A program made the translations under genes and the position numbers. Source: Bacillota bacterium (GTDB lineage: Bacteria; Bacillota; Clostridia; Lachnospirales; Bianqueaceae). Taken from it: a stretch of DNA of 64,000 bases. The stretch is from NCBI GenBank assembly GCA_017620135.1, contig JAFZQZ010000075.1, positions 1 to 64,000 on the forward strand, in the 5' to 3' direction. Under the pieces are notes generated by a model, which was given only the letters and a program-made list of their open reading frames with translations, was not told the origin of the DNA and did not search any database. Below, one piece after another: positions 7,474 through 16,595 of this stretch. The number at the start of each line of letters is the position of its first letter. Position 1 is the first letter of the stretch.

Positions 7474-8309
7474 GACAACGTTAGAAGTCTATCCAGCTTT
7501 GCTTTATTTGACTTCATACAAGTCAAATAATATTGGACGTGAGCTTCCGGATCAATGATTGGAACGGCAGTACGCCCCGGTACTATGTAGCCGCCTTTGA
7601 GCATCCGGTCAGAATTAAAAGCGGGCAAACTGGAAGCATCCGCGAGTTTTGCCATTGCGTCCGCATCACTTTGAATAAGAAGAGATGCATTTGGAAGCTT
7701 TGACTTACAGATCTTCAGCCAAAAACCAGCACTGCCACTGACCAATAACCTGCTACCATCTAAGTCCTGAAAAGATATGGAATCCCGCAAAGCCCATGGG
7801 TGATTTTCCGGAATTGTAATATATAGACGTTCATCCAAAAAGTTCATTGAAACAACCTGATCATTTTCAGGTTTTTGGGGAAGGACAATGAACTGATATC
7901 GACTGTCCTGCAGTCCGGTTAAAAGCATATCTTCTTCTGCGACTTCCGCCGCCAGTGTCACTCCGGCGAAGCAATCCTGAAGAACCGGTAGTAGTACCCG
8001 AATGGGATAGGGAGCACATGAACCGATGACGATCATATGTCTGCTTCGATCAAAAGCAAGTGTTTTCTCCAGGACTTCTCTGTTTGCATCAAGAGCTTTC
8101 TTTGCGCATTCAGCTGCGTACTTACCCGTTTCGTTCAGGAAGATCCGATTCTTCTCTCGGAAAAAGAGAGGAACACCAAATGCTGCTTCCAGCTTTTTCA
8201 TGGAACGGGACAATGCAGGTTCCGTAATATGCAGTTCCTCGGCGGCGCGCCGCAGCGTTCCGAACCGTGCTAATGCATCCAGATGTTCAAGGAGGTAAAT
8301 GTCGATCAT
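7428..8309 (-). CDS. LysR family transcriptional regulator
   Basis: A 293-residue LysR regulator with a winged helix-turn-helix at residues 1-60 (LRRAAEELHITEPALSRSMKKLE) and a periplasmic-binding-like effector domain after that. It is divergent from the flavin reductase/aldo-keto reductase pair and most likely controls them through the palindrome at 8331-8355. Its last 15 codons lie inside the end of the ArdC-like gene, so its native C-terminus may have been replaced when the two were joined. A perfect 10-bp hairpin TATTTGACTT/AAGTCAAATA lies at 7505-7529 within the coding region. Confidence 0.9.
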   Translation of the reverse strand: MIDIYLLEHLDALARFGTLRRAAEELHITEPALSRSMKKLEAAFGVPLFFREKNRIFLNETGKYAAECAKKALDANREVLEKTLAFDRSRHMIVIGSCAPYPIRVLLPVLQDCFAGVTLAAEVAEEDMLLTGLQDSRYQFIVLPQKPENDQVVSMNFLDERLYITIPENHPWALRDSISFQDLDGSRLLVSGSAGFWLKICKSKLPNASLLIQSDADAMAKLADASSLPAFNSDRMLKGGYIVPGRTAVPIIDPEAHVQYYLTCMKSNKAKLDRLLTLSQARIIRLSGPSESK

Positions 8310-8330
8310 AGTAGATCATCTTCTCCTTCC

Positions 8331-8400
8331 ATATGATAACTTTTGTTTATCATATGATACCCCAAAAGCAATGGACGGGCAAGAGAAATTCTGTTATAAT
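8331..8400 (+). promoter_or_regulatory. LysR operator and flavin reductase promoter
   Basis: ATATGATAA (8331-8339) and TTATCATAT (8347-8355) form a perfect 9-bp inverted repeat with a 7-bp spacer, of the T-N11-A type recognised by LysR proteins. It lies between the two divergent starts. TATAAT at 8395-8400 is the -10 of the rightward genes. Confidence 0.75.
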
Positions 8401-8433
8401 TCAGTTAACAAATCTGGAAAGGAGCTATGAAAA

Positions 8434-8952
8434 ATGAGCGAAGAGATTACCATGGAGAATTATATTGAAGCGAAATATGATGTATTTCAAAAGTTTCATA
8501 AGCAGCTTGCGGTGGTTACTGCAGGGGATATCGATGACCTGCGGTGCATGACGATTGGCTGGGGAGCGATGGGGAATATATGGGGGCACCCCGGTTCAAC
8601 GTTAACGATCTATGTTAGCCCTGCCCGCCATACATTTGAGTATCTTCAGGAAAAAGATTACTTTACCGTATGCTTCTTCCCGGAAGAGTATCGGAAAGAT
8701 GTGATGACTTTGGGAACAAAATCCGGGCGTGAAACAGATAAAATTGCGCTTACCAGTCTGACTACGAAGAAACTTGAAAACGGTGTAGGCTTTGAACAGG
8801 CAGAGCTGACGTTTGTATGCAGGAAGATTTACGCTGATCAGTTCAAACTGGAATTGACACCGGAGAATATGCAGAAGAATGTTTATACGAAGATTCCTCC
8901 GCACTGGTTCTTCATTGGATCCATTGAGCAGGTTTTCGGAAAGGTTGAATAA
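8434..8952 (+). CDS. Flavin reductase-like FMN-binding protein
   Basis: A 172-residue split-barrel protein of the flavoredoxin/flavin reductase group. Conserved pieces are FHKQLAVVTAGD at the N-terminus, MTIGWGAMGNIWGHP (FMN pocket), YVSPARHTFEYLQE, and FTVCFFP. Such proteins bind FMN and pass electrons in anaerobes. The start at 8434 is placed by AAAGGAG 10 bases upstream; the out-of-frame ATG at 8427 is not used. The aldo-keto reductase follows three bases after its stop codon, so the two form an operon. Confidence 0.85.
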   Translation: MSEEITMENYIEAKYDVFQKFHKQLAVVTAGDIDDLRCMTIGWGAMGNIWGHPGSTLTIYVSPARHTFEYLQEKDYFTVCFFPEEYRKDVMTLGTKSGRETDKIALTSLTTKKLENGVGFEQAELTFVCRKIYADQFKLELTPENMQKNVYTKIPPHWFFIGSIEQVFGKVE

Positions 8953-8955
8953 GGA

Positions 8956-9942
8956 ATGAGAAAAGTATTCTTGGGAAATACAGGAATAGAGATCAGTCCG
9001 GTCGGCCTGGGGTGCATGGGATTCACTCATGCCTATGGAGATCCCATACCAGAGAAAGAAGCCGCGGATAAGATTCGAAAAGCCTATGATATAGGGTATA
9101 CATTTTTTGACACAGCACAGAGATACACCGGAATATGGCCTGATGGAACGATCGCCTACAATGAAACAGTTGTTGGAGAAGCGTTAAAGGAAATAAGAGA
9201 TCAGGTAGTTATAGCAACGAAATGCGGCATTTCCATGGTCAATGGAATGAGGACACTGGACTCCCGTCCGGAAACGATCAAAAACTCATTGGACGATTCT
9301 CTGCTGCGCCTGCAGACAGATTATGTTGATCTTTACTATCTGCATAGCATGGATGAGCATACAGACATTGAACAGGTAGCTTATACCATGAAAGAACTGT
9401 ATGAGCAAGGGAAAATCCGTGCGTGGGGTATTTCTCAGTGTGATGAAAAAGCACTGCGAAAAGCACATGCTGTTTTTCCAGTATCTGCGGTACAGCTTCG
9501 TTACTCTATGATGGCACGATGGGAAGAGAGGATCTTTCCTGCATGTAAGGAGCTTGGCATAACCTTTGTTGCCTTTTCACCGATGGCGAACGGATTTCTG
9601 ACCGGGAAATATGATGGAAGAACTGTCAACGGATCAACTTCAAAGGCAGATTTTCGAACGATGATGCCACAGTTCACAGAAGAAGGATATCAGGCCAACA
9701 AAGAATTGCTGAATTATCTGGGTGAGCTTGCGAATGAAAAACAGGCAACCATGGCACAGATCTCTCTTGCGTGGATGGAAAACAAAGACATTGATATTGT
9801 ACCGATCCCGGGAAGCACTAAACTGGAACGCCTTGAAGAAAACTTTAATTCCAGCAGAATCATCATGACAACTGAAGAAGTTCAGAGCATCGATCAAATA
9901 CTGGATCGAATTGCAAACGGGCCCGTATTCGGGAAAAGATAA
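8956..9942 (+). CDS. Aldo/keto reductase
   Basis: A 328-residue TIM-barrel NAD(P)H-dependent oxidoreductase. The catalytic tetrad is recognisable: Asp and Tyr in FFDTAQRYTG, Lys in VIATKCG and His in LYYLHSMDEH. The NADP-binding end carries VPIPGSTKLERLEEN. It is closest to the Tas/YajO-like group of AKRs that reduce small aldehydes. It is co-transcribed with the flavin reductase gene, and both are divergent from the LysR regulator. This suggests a small redox or detoxification cassette. A terminator follows. Confidence 0.92.
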   Translation: MRKVFLGNTGIEISPVGLGCMGFTHAYGDPIPEKEAADKIRKAYDIGYTFFDTAQRYTGIWPDGTIAYNETVVGEALKEIRDQVVIATKCGISMVNGMRTLDSRPETIKNSLDDSLLRLQTDYVDLYYLHSMDEHTDIEQVAYTMKELYEQGKIRAWGISQCDEKALRKAHAVFPVSAVQLRYSMMARWEERIFPACKELGITFVAFSPMANGFLTGKYDGRTVNGSTSKADFRTMMPQFTEEGYQANKELLNYLGELANEKQATMAQISLAWMENKDIDIVPIPGSTKLERLEENFNSSRIIMTTEEVQSIDQILDRIANGPVFGKR

Positions 9943-9966
9943 CAGACACAAGAACAGAACGGAAAA

Positions 9967-9994
9967 AAACCGGGTGATACCATCCCGGTTTTTT
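9967..9994 (+). terminator. Terminator after the aldo/keto reductase
   Basis: AAACCGGG (9967-9974) pairs with CCCGGTTT (9984-9991), with a further GAT/ATC inside the loop, followed by a T run. Confidence 0.88.
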
Positions 9995-10016
9995 GTTTTG
10001 AAGGGAGATATATTAT

Positions 10017-10355
10017 ATGCATAGGACAATTCAAAAACACATTATGATGAATTCAAATGAAGCAGAAGAACTTAGAAAGAAAGCCAAGCTTACATGTCTG
10101 ACGGAGGCAGCTCTTATAAGATTGCTGATCAAAGGATATGAACCCAGAGAAAAACCGGATGAAGAATTCTACAGCTATATGAGAGAGATGTCGCTCATAG
10201 GAAACAACATCAATCAGATCGCGGCCAAGGTGAACAGCCTTGGTCTTTTTGATTCTGATAGATTCGAAGGCGAGATGGAAAGGCTTCACAAGCTGTCTGC
10301 TGATCTGAAGGCAAAATTCCTGGAACCGGTAGATCGGAGAGGGTTTTGGCAGTAA
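10017..10355 (+). CDS. mobC: MobC-like relaxosome protein
   Basis: A 112-residue mobilisation accessory protein. It has a ribbon-helix-helix-like N-terminus (IMMNSNEAEELRKKAKLT) and the MobC signature in EMSLIGNNINQIAAKVNSLG. MobC proteins bind the transfer origin and help the relaxase open it. GAAGGGAG precedes the ATG. The relaxase frame begins inside its last codons, the usual coupled mobC-mobA layout. It looks intact, although its partner is broken. Confidence 0.87.
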   Translation: MHRTIQKHIMMNSNEAEELRKKAKLTCLTEAALIRLLIKGYEPREKPDEEFYSYMREMSLIGNNINQIAAKVNSLGLFDSDRFEGEMERLHKLSADLKAKFLEPVDRRGFWQ

Positions 10356-10969
10356 GTAAGATCTGGGCCGTCAAAGGCAATCTTGGCGGCGTACTGGAAT
10401 ATGCTAAGAACAAGGAAAAGACAGACTCATCCATTTATTCGGAAAAGCAGTATCAAGCCCTGGCAGATGTTCTTCAGTATGCAGCTAACGAGGAAAAAAC
10501 AGAGACTCAGTTCTTTGTGGAAGGGATCAACTGTAATCCGTCAACTGCTCGTCAGGAATTCATTTCGATAAAAAGACAGTTTGATAAAGAAGATGGGATT
10601 CAGGCTTGGCATGGGTATCTGAGCTTCGATCAAAATGAAGTCACTCCCACCCAGGCACAGGCAATCGGGATGGAGTTTGCCAACAAGGTTTGGGGAGAGC
10701 GATTTCAGGTGATCGTAACCACACATCTGAACACCAAACACCTGCACTGTCACTTTGTTGTCAATTCGATTTCTTTCAAAGATGGACTAAGAGCCCACAG
10801 CGAAACCAACTGGTTCCGGATCTCCAGAATTGCTGATGAAATCTGTAAGGAACATGGACTAACTGTGGTAGATAACGATGAATACGAACCGTATGATAGC
10901 ATAGCTGTCCGGACGATACCATTGGATTCTTATCGCAGAGGGGCGGATTCCGTGAAGGATTCCCGGTAG
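10346..10969 (+). pseudogene. Relaxase (MobA/VirD2 type), 3' truncated
   Basis: The N-terminal 190 or so residues of a MOBP-type relaxase. The start is a TTG inside mobC (AVSKIWAVKGNLG). A candidate nicking tyrosine lies in GVLEYAKN, and motif III is HLNTKHLHCHFVVNS. Homology ends at TIPLDSYRR; after that the frame runs about nine codons into unrelated DNA and stops. Full relaxases of this kind are 400-500 residues. A 44-bp piece of the same end (10895-10938) recurs at 27292 with five differences. The breakpoint also forms the end of the convergent LacI gene. Confidence 0.85.
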
Positions 10970-11958
10970 TGGATCACTGGATTGCAGACAATGTGCCGGG
11001 TGGGCTCGGACGGATCGCTCACCAGTTTCAGGATCTGTCGCAGGGATTCGTGCGCGATCTCTTCGAGAGGCATTGTGACCGTCGACAGGGATGGACTGAA
11101 GTAACGGCTGTATTCATCTGTCAATAGACCTACCGAAAGGATTTCGAGATCCTCGGGAACATGGAAGCCACGCTTGGCACATTCATGGATCATGCCCATG
11201 GTAATATAATCACAGTCGGAAAAGACAGCTCTCGGACGATTCTTCAGCGCCAGATAAGTCTTTGCGGCATCGACGCCGCCCTGCATACTGTTGTCTGTCC
11301 AGATCATGCTTTCATTCGGGATACGGATCCCGCTGTTTCTGGCCATTTCCGCGAATAATCGCACACGTAGGCCGGACGCGCTTTTCGGGTTTTTGGCACA
11401 GATGACGGCCGCTTCGTGAAAGCCACGGTTTAGGAAGGCGGTGTGCGCTTTTTCAATGAGCAGCAGATCGTTGGACGAAACCGTGGTATATTTTTCGCTG
11501 TTGCGGTTGACCAGAATGATCGGGACACGGAAAGCAGATGTTTCTAAAAACGCCAGATCTTCGGGAGAAGCTCCCACGATGATCACTCCGTGAAAACTAC
11601 CCTGCCGGATCAGCTGGACACTGTCTTCGATCCGTCCGCCGTGGTATCCCTGCAGGACGATCTCACACTTTTGATTCGGAAGACCAGCCTGCTGCATCAG
11701 GCTGTGCAAAAACCGATCGAGATAGGAAAGGCGTGAATCGGAAGGCCAGAGCAGGGCAACAGTAGGCATAAAGGAATCTTTATTTTTCATTCGTCTGGCA
11801 CTGATGTTGGGATGATAGTCCAGTTCTTTCATGGCGTCCCAAACTTTCTGACAGGTAGACAGAGGGATTTTTCTTTCTTCATATTGGCCGTTCACGACGA
11901 TCGAAACAGTAGCGCGTGAAACGTTTGCGAGCCTGGCAACATCGGCCATGGTATACAT
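10930..11958 (-). CDS. LacI family repressor of the GH3 locus
   Basis: A 342-residue LacI/GalR regulator. The helix-turn-helix is MADVARLANVSRATVSIVVNG, and it is followed by a periplasmic-binding-like sugar-sensing core (HGVIIVGASPED, VFSDCDYITMGM, SLSTVTMPLEEIA). The start at 11958 is preferred over 11973 because GAGG lies at the right distance. It is divergent from the GH3 beta-glucosidase and very probably represses it through the palindrome at 12099-12126, being released by a glucoside or breakdown product. The final codons, including the stop, lie in relaxase-derived DNA, so the C-terminus may be altered. Confidence 0.9.
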   Translation of the reverse strand: MYTMADVARLANVSRATVSIVVNGQYEERKIPLSTCQKVWDAMKELDYHPNISARRMKNKDSFMPTVALLWPSDSRLSYLDRFLHSLMQQAGLPNQKCEIVLQGYHGGRIEDSVQLIRQGSFHGVIIVGASPEDLAFLETSAFRVPIILVNRNSEKYTTVSSNDLLLIEKAHTAFLNRGFHEAAVICAKNPKSASGLRVRLFAEMARNSGIRIPNESMIWTDNSMQGGVDAAKTYLALKNRPRAVFSDCDYITMGMIHECAKRGFHVPEDLEILSVGLLTDEYSRYFSPSLSTVTMPLEEIAHESLRQILKLVSDPSEPTRHIVCNPVIHYRESFTESAPLR

Positions 11959-11987
11959 AATGTAAAACCTCATATATCTCTTAATCT

Positions 11988-12009
11988 GCTGACAGAATAC
12001 TCTGTCAGC
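11988..12009. promoter_or_regulatory. Perfect 9-bp palindrome in the lacI leader
   Basis: GCTGACAGA (11988-11996) and TCTGTCAGC (12001-12009) with a 4-bp centre. It lies 30 bp upstream of the repressor start. It could be a binding site for a different regulator or a leader hairpin. It does not resemble the LacI-type operator at 12099. Confidence 0.55.
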
Positions 12010-12071
12010 TTTATATATCTATGCTACTTCGTGTTAGTAGAATTGTCAATTTAAAAATCGGAAATTATCTC

Positions 12072-12126
12072 TTGACTTTTAAGGAAATGAGTGATATAAG
12101 CATAAGTAGCACGTGATACTTATGCT
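12072..12126 (+). promoter_or_regulatory. GH3 promoter with LacI operator
   Basis: A -35 TTGACT (12072-12077) and a -10 TATAAG (12095-12100) are separated by 17 bp. A perfect 10-bp inverted repeat, AGCATAAGTA (12099-12108) and TACTTATGCT (12117-12126), overlaps the -10 and the start of transcription. This is the position expected for LacI-type repression. Confidence 0.82.
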
Positions 12127-12174
12127 ATAACGAACTTTTGTGTCAACATCCGGAACCGCTAGAAGGAGGTCTTT

Positions 12175-14751
12175 ATGAAAAAGCGAAATCTGCAGGAACT
12201 TTTGTCCCCGAACATGACCGAAACCGAACGAAAAGGCATAGCCTTGGCCAGACAGGCATCCTGTGAAGGAAGTGTTCTGCTGGAGAACAACGGCACTCTG
12301 CCTATCAAGCCGTGCCGAGTCGCGCTTTTCGGCTTTGGCGCGAGACATCTGATCAATACCGGCGTAGGCTCCGGGGATGTTTCGGCGCGGTATGAGATCC
12401 AGGTGGAAGACGGACTGAAGCAGGCAGGCTTTGAAATCGCAACGACCGCCTGGCTGGATACTTTTGATCAGATCTATGCCAAACACCGGAAGGATCTTCG
12501 GGAGGAGCTGCTGAAAAAGTCGGAAGAGACGGGGATCGACTGTATCCATGTCTGGTATCAGTATTCGCATGAACATATCGCCTGCCAGCCGATCCTTGAG
12601 ACTGATATGCCACCAGCGGAAGCCGCGATCTATGTGCTTTCCCGAAAGGAAGGAGAGGGGCGGGACAACGCGTGGCAGAAAGGATGTTACCTGCCTGCGG
12701 ACTGGGAAGTCGAGCATATCCGGGTGTTGCGTGAAAGGTATGAACGTCTCATCGTCCTGCTGAATATCGGGACGGTGCTGGATATGCAGGAGATCCGAAA
12801 AATCGGTCCGGACGCGGTGCTGGCGATTTATCAGGGCGGCGCGGAACTGGGATACGCGGTGGCTGACATGTTGACCGGCGCGGTACCGCCTTCCGGCAAG
12901 CTGACCACTACCTGGGCAGAAGATTACTGGGATTACAGCAATTCCAAGGTGTTCGGGCCGCAGTATCCGGAACTGATGGTTCCATACTCGGAAGGCATCT
13001 ATTTCGGTTATCGGTATTTTGATTCTTTTAAGGTGAAGCCTCTCTACGCGTTTGGGTATGGACTGACCTACACACAGTTTGAGTTCAACTGCAAGGCGAT
13101 CAGCCACGAGAAAGACACGATCAGGATGGATGTATCCGTTCAGAATGCCGGCTCTTTCAAAGGCAAACAGACGGTGCAGCTTTACCTTTCCGCTCCGTGG
13201 GGCAAGCTCGATAAACCTGCGCAGGTCTTGTGTGCCTACGCGAAGACAGATATGCTCCTTCCCGGTGAAAGCCAGGAGCTTTCCCTTAGTTTTCGTCTGG
13301 CTGATTTCGCCTCGTATGATACCGAAGAGGCATGCTATCTTCTGGAGAAAGGCGCCTATGTCCTTCGGCTCGCGGATGTGTCTGACAGCAGCAGACCGTG
13401 TGGTGTGATCGAGCTTGCCGAGAACTTTATCACCCGGAAGGTAAAGAATGTCTTTTCCGTGCCGATTGAATTAGATGAGATCCGGCCGGAACGACCTGGT
13501 GAAACAACTTTGCCGGAAGATCTTCCACGCATCAGCCTGAATCGGGACGATATCCCGTGGACAGAAGAGCCGGTATACAGCGAAGCGCCGGTCAACTATC
13601 TGGGGCGCCTTACGGAAGAAGATGTCCTGCTCAGCGCGGGAGAAAAACGCCGGATGAACGTTCGGGAAGATATCACTCTTCCGGATGTGATCACAGGAAA
13701 AGCGACATTAGAGGAGCTCATCGCTTCCATGACGGTCGAGGAACTGATCCATCTGGTGACGGGTCAGATCTATGTACATCCGGTTTATAAAATGAACTGC
13801 TATTCACAGCATGTCCTGGGCTGCTGCGGAGAGACGACGAACTATTTCGCGGGCGAAGAACATCCGCGAAAGATCCCGTTCCTGACCACCGGTGACGGCG
13901 GCAGCGGTCTTCATCTGATCGAAAAGTTCCAGCTGGATGAAAAAGGCGAGATCATCTATCTGGATCCCGTGCTGGTATTTGAACACGGCGCGTTTGGAAT
14001 CGACGGATATGTGGACGGTCTGCCTTATTACTATCAGTATACGACGGCGCTGCCTGTTCCGACACAGCTCGCCAATACCTGGAACACGGAATTGACGGAA
14101 AAGCTGGGTGATGTGGTAGGCGCGGAAATGGAACGGTACGGCGTCGATATCTGGCTGGCGCCGGGCGTCAACCTGCATCGCAATCCTCTGGGCGGAAGAA
14201 ACTTTGAGTATTATTCGGAAGATCCCTTCCTCACGGCGTCGATCGCTTCCTCGATCGCTCGGGGAACACAGAAGCATCCCGGAAAGGGCGTGTGTGTCAA
14301 ACATATGGCAGCCAACAACCAGGAAACCAATCGCACCAGTCATACAGCCTGTGTTTCGGAGAGAACAATGAGAGAGATGTATCTGCGGCCTTTCGAATGG
14401 GTCGTGCGGGATGCCAGACCGTTCTCTATTATGACCAGCCTGAACTGTGTCAACGGTCCTCACGGCACCAACAGCCATGAACTCGCGACCAGTATCCTGC
14501 AGGATGAATGGGGCTTTGACGGACTTATCATGACAGACTGGAATACCACCCGTAAAGACCGCGGCGCCAGCACCTCCGCCTGTATCCGGGCCGGTATGCA
14601 TATCATCATGCCCGGTTCCGAGAACGACCTGCGGTTGTTGCGTGAGGGACTGGAGAAAGATTCTCCTTTGGAAAAAGCTGTTCCTCTGGGCGATCTTCAG
14701 AAATCGGCCATGGGCGTGCTTCGGGCCGTGATCAGAAGCATGGAAGACTGA
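12175..14751 (+). CDS. GH3 beta-glucosidase, domain-permuted
   Basis: An 858-residue cytoplasmic glycoside hydrolase family 3 enzyme with no signal peptide. The domain order is inverted. The GH3 C-terminal domain comes first (residues 20-300: GSVLLENNGTLPI, GKLTTTWAEDYWDY), then a fibronectin III-like domain (about 310-420), then the (beta/alpha)8 N-terminal domain. The nucleophile Asp788 lies in LIMTDWNT; VKHMAANNQETNR is the GH3 active-site lysine-histidine block. This arrangement is known for Ruminococcus and Butyrivibrio beta-glucosidases. It probably hydrolyses imported cello- or aryl-glucosides. AGAAGGAGG precedes the ATG. Confidence 0.92.
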   Translation: MKKRNLQELLSPNMTETERKGIALARQASCEGSVLLENNGTLPIKPCRVALFGFGARHLINTGVGSGDVSARYEIQVEDGLKQAGFEIATTAWLDTFDQIYAKHRKDLREELLKKSEETGIDCIHVWYQYSHEHIACQPILETDMPPAEAAIYVLSRKEGEGRDNAWQKGCYLPADWEVEHIRVLRERYERLIVLLNIGTVLDMQEIRKIGPDAVLAIYQGGAELGYAVADMLTGAVPPSGKLTTTWAEDYWDYSNSKVFGPQYPELMVPYSEGIYFGYRYFDSFKVKPLYAFGYGLTYTQFEFNCKAISHEKDTIRMDVSVQNAGSFKGKQTVQLYLSAPWGKLDKPAQVLCAYAKTDMLLPGESQELSLSFRLADFASYDTEEACYLLEKGAYVLRLADVSDSSRPCGVIELAENFITRKVKNVFSVPIELDEIRPERPGETTLPEDLPRISLNRDDIPWTEEPVYSEAPVNYLGRLTEEDVLLSAGEKRRMNVREDITLPDVITGKATLEELIASMTVEELIHLVTGQIYVHPVYKMNCYSQHVLGCCGETTNYFAGEEHPRKIPFLTTGDGGSGLHLIEKFQLDEKGEIIYLDPVLVFEHGAFGIDGYVDGLPYYYQYTTALPVPTQLANTWNTELTEKLGDVVGAEMERYGVDIWLAPGVNLHRNPLGGRNFEYYSEDPFLTASIASSIARGTQKHPGKGVCVKHMAANNQETNRTSHTACVSERTMREMYLRPFEWVVRDARPFSIMTSLNCVNGPHGTNSHELATSILQDEWGFDGLIMTDWNTTRKDRGASTSACIRAGMHIIMPGSENDLRLLREGLEKDSPLEKAVPLGDLQKSAMGVLRAVIRSMED

Positions 14752-14770
14752 GTTTTACAGGAGAAGAAGG

Positions 14771-16048
14771 ATGGAAAATATCAGGAAATGGAAGATCTGC
14801 GGTATGCCGCCTCTGGTGTTTGCCGTTGTTTGCGGCCTGACGATCCTGCTGACCGCTACAGGGAGCCTTCCGAAAGATATCACAGGTTCCATGCTGTTTC
14901 TTTTCTCGATCGGCGGTCTGCTTTCCTTTGTCGGGGAACATACGCCTTTTGTAGGCAAATGGCTCGGTGGGGCTATGCTGGTGCCCATGCTGGTCGGAAG
15001 TCTTCTGGTGCATCTTCAGATCATTCCTTCTGTCGTGACAGAGCAGGTCACGGGTTTCATGACGCTTGGTCCGATCAATATCCTGCTGTGTTCCGCTATC
15101 GCGGGTTCGATCCTCTCCCTGGATAAGGATACTTTGAAAAAAGCAGCCATAACGATCCTGCCTTCCGTGCTGATCGTTCAACTGTGCAGCTTTGGCGCGC
15201 TGTTTCTGGGAAGTCTGGTCGCGGGAAAGACTTTTTTTGAAGGCGTATATATGGTGGGCCTTCCGAATTTCTGCGGCGGATCGACGTCATCGATTGGCGC
15301 TATCCCTGCTCTGTACGCGGAACGATTCGGGGAAAGCCCTCTCACTTATTCCGGCAGGTTCATGGTGTATCTGAACATCTCAAATGTTCTTTCTATTGTG
15401 TTCGCCGGCATCCTTCACCATATCGGGAAGAAAGCGCCGCGCCTTACCGGCAGAGGTCAGCTCCTGAAAACCCGTCAGGGACTTGACCATCAGGAAAAGA
15501 CTTCTTCGCCGGCAACACCTGAACAGTATCTGGCCGGATGCCTTGTTTCGCTGGCGCTTTACGGCGGCGGCGTCCTGCTGAGTAAATATCTCCCGTTCCT
15601 GAACGCGCCGGCCTGGATGATCGTGATCTGTGTGATCGTTAAGATAGCGAATCTGCTTGACGAGCGGATCTGTGGACATCTGCAGTCCTGGTACTCCGTG
15701 ATGATGAAGCTGCTGGTTCCGGGCCTGATGTTTGGCATGGGCATTTCAAGTATCAGTATTTCCGGCCTTATGGAATGTCTTTCCGTCGCGAATGTATGGA
15801 TCATCCTGACGGGCATCCTCGGCGGACTGGCCGGCTCGCTGCTGGTCTCGAAGTGGTTTCACTACTATCCCATCGACGCGATGATCGCGCTGGGATGCAA
15901 CAATGCTACATTTGGCTCCAGCGGGACGATCGGTGTGCTGAGTGCTTCGGATCGGATGGAGCTGATGCCTTATGCCAGTATCATGCTTCGGATCGGCGGC
16001 GCGCTGATGCTGGTGCTGCTCACCTCGACAGTCCAGCTGTTCATGTGA
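14771..16048 (+). CDS. 2-hydroxycarboxylate transporter family protein
   Basis: A 425-residue membrane protein with about 11 hydrophobic segments, of the 2HCT family (CitS/MaeN type). The two re-entrant loop signatures are present: GLPNFCGGSTSSIGAIPA in the first half and GCNNATFGSSGTIGVLSAS in the second, followed by MELMPYASIMLRIGG. Known members exchange or symport citrate, malate or lactate with sodium or protons. It starts 19 bp after the glucosidase, with GGAGAAGAAGG, so it is probably in the same operon. A sugar hydrolase paired with a carboxylate carrier is unusual. Confidence 0.83.
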   Translation: MENIRKWKICGMPPLVFAVVCGLTILLTATGSLPKDITGSMLFLFSIGGLLSFVGEHTPFVGKWLGGAMLVPMLVGSLLVHLQIIPSVVTEQVTGFMTLGPINILLCSAIAGSILSLDKDTLKKAAITILPSVLIVQLCSFGALFLGSLVAGKTFFEGVYMVGLPNFCGGSTSSIGAIPALYAERFGESPLTYSGRFMVYLNISNVLSIVFAGILHHIGKKAPRLTGRGQLLKTRQGLDHQEKTSSPATPEQYLAGCLVSLALYGGGVLLSKYLPFLNAPAWMIVICVIVKIANLLDERICGHLQSWYSVMMKLLVPGLMFGMGISSISISGLMECLSVANVWIILTGILGGLAGSLLVSKWFHYYPIDAMIALGCNNATFGSSGTIGVLSASDRMELMPYASIMLRIGGALMLVLLTSTVQLFM

Positions 16049-16077
16049 TACAATTAAAGAAAAAGGAGGATTAGAAA

Positions 16078-16476
16078 ATGAGTGAAGAAAAAAGATTGCT
16101 GGAAAAACTTCAGCAGTATATTCATCTGGTCCACACCCAGGAGGAAAGTGACGGGGTCGGTCTGTGGGCTGATGAGTGTGAAGTTTCGCTGATTTCCGGC
16201 GCGAATCGCTTTGTGGGGAAAAGGGCCATTCAGGACGAATTCCTCGGATTGATCCACGGACTTTACGAGAAGATCGATCTCATCTCAGAAAGTGTGGATG
16301 TCCGGCTGCTGAATGAACAATGCGCGCTGATCATCTTCGCCTATCATACAGATTGCATCCGCAGAGAGTCCGGGGAGCCTTATGGGATTGCCGGACTGGA
16401 AACTCAGGTCTATATCCTTGAAAACGGAGACTGGAGGCTCGTGCATGTCCAGTACAGCGGCGTGCCTCGCGGTTGA
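16078..16476 (+). CDS. SnoaL/NTF2-like protein
   Basis: A 132-residue protein of the NTF2/SnoaL fold (DUF4440-like). It has an N-terminal helix (LLEKLQQYIHLVHTQEESD), then FVGKRAIQDEFLGLIHG, ending with the sheet ENGDWRLVHVQYSGVP. Family members are small-molecule isomerases, hydratases or binding proteins. The substrate is not evident. AAAAAGGAGGA precedes the ATG, 29 bp after the transporter, so it is the likely last gene of the LacI-controlled operon. Confidence 0.78.
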   Translation: MSEEKRLLEKLQQYIHLVHTQEESDGVGLWADECEVSLISGANRFVGKRAIQDEFLGLIHGLYEKIDLISESVDVRLLNEQCALIIFAYHTDCIRRESGEPYGIAGLETQVYILENGDWRLVHVQYSGVPRG

Positions 16477-16595
16477 GTTTTCAGTTTCAAAAAGCATGTG
16501 GTACTTTGATATTGATGAATCTCTAAATGTTGGGACATCGACAAATAGTGATCAAACATCTCGACAACTCAGAATTTTTAGGGGAGGACTCTGCA

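Noticed and set aside
7505-7529. Perfect hairpin as an ardC terminator
   Set aside because: No T run follows the stem, and it lies within the LysR coding sequence, so termination is not supported.
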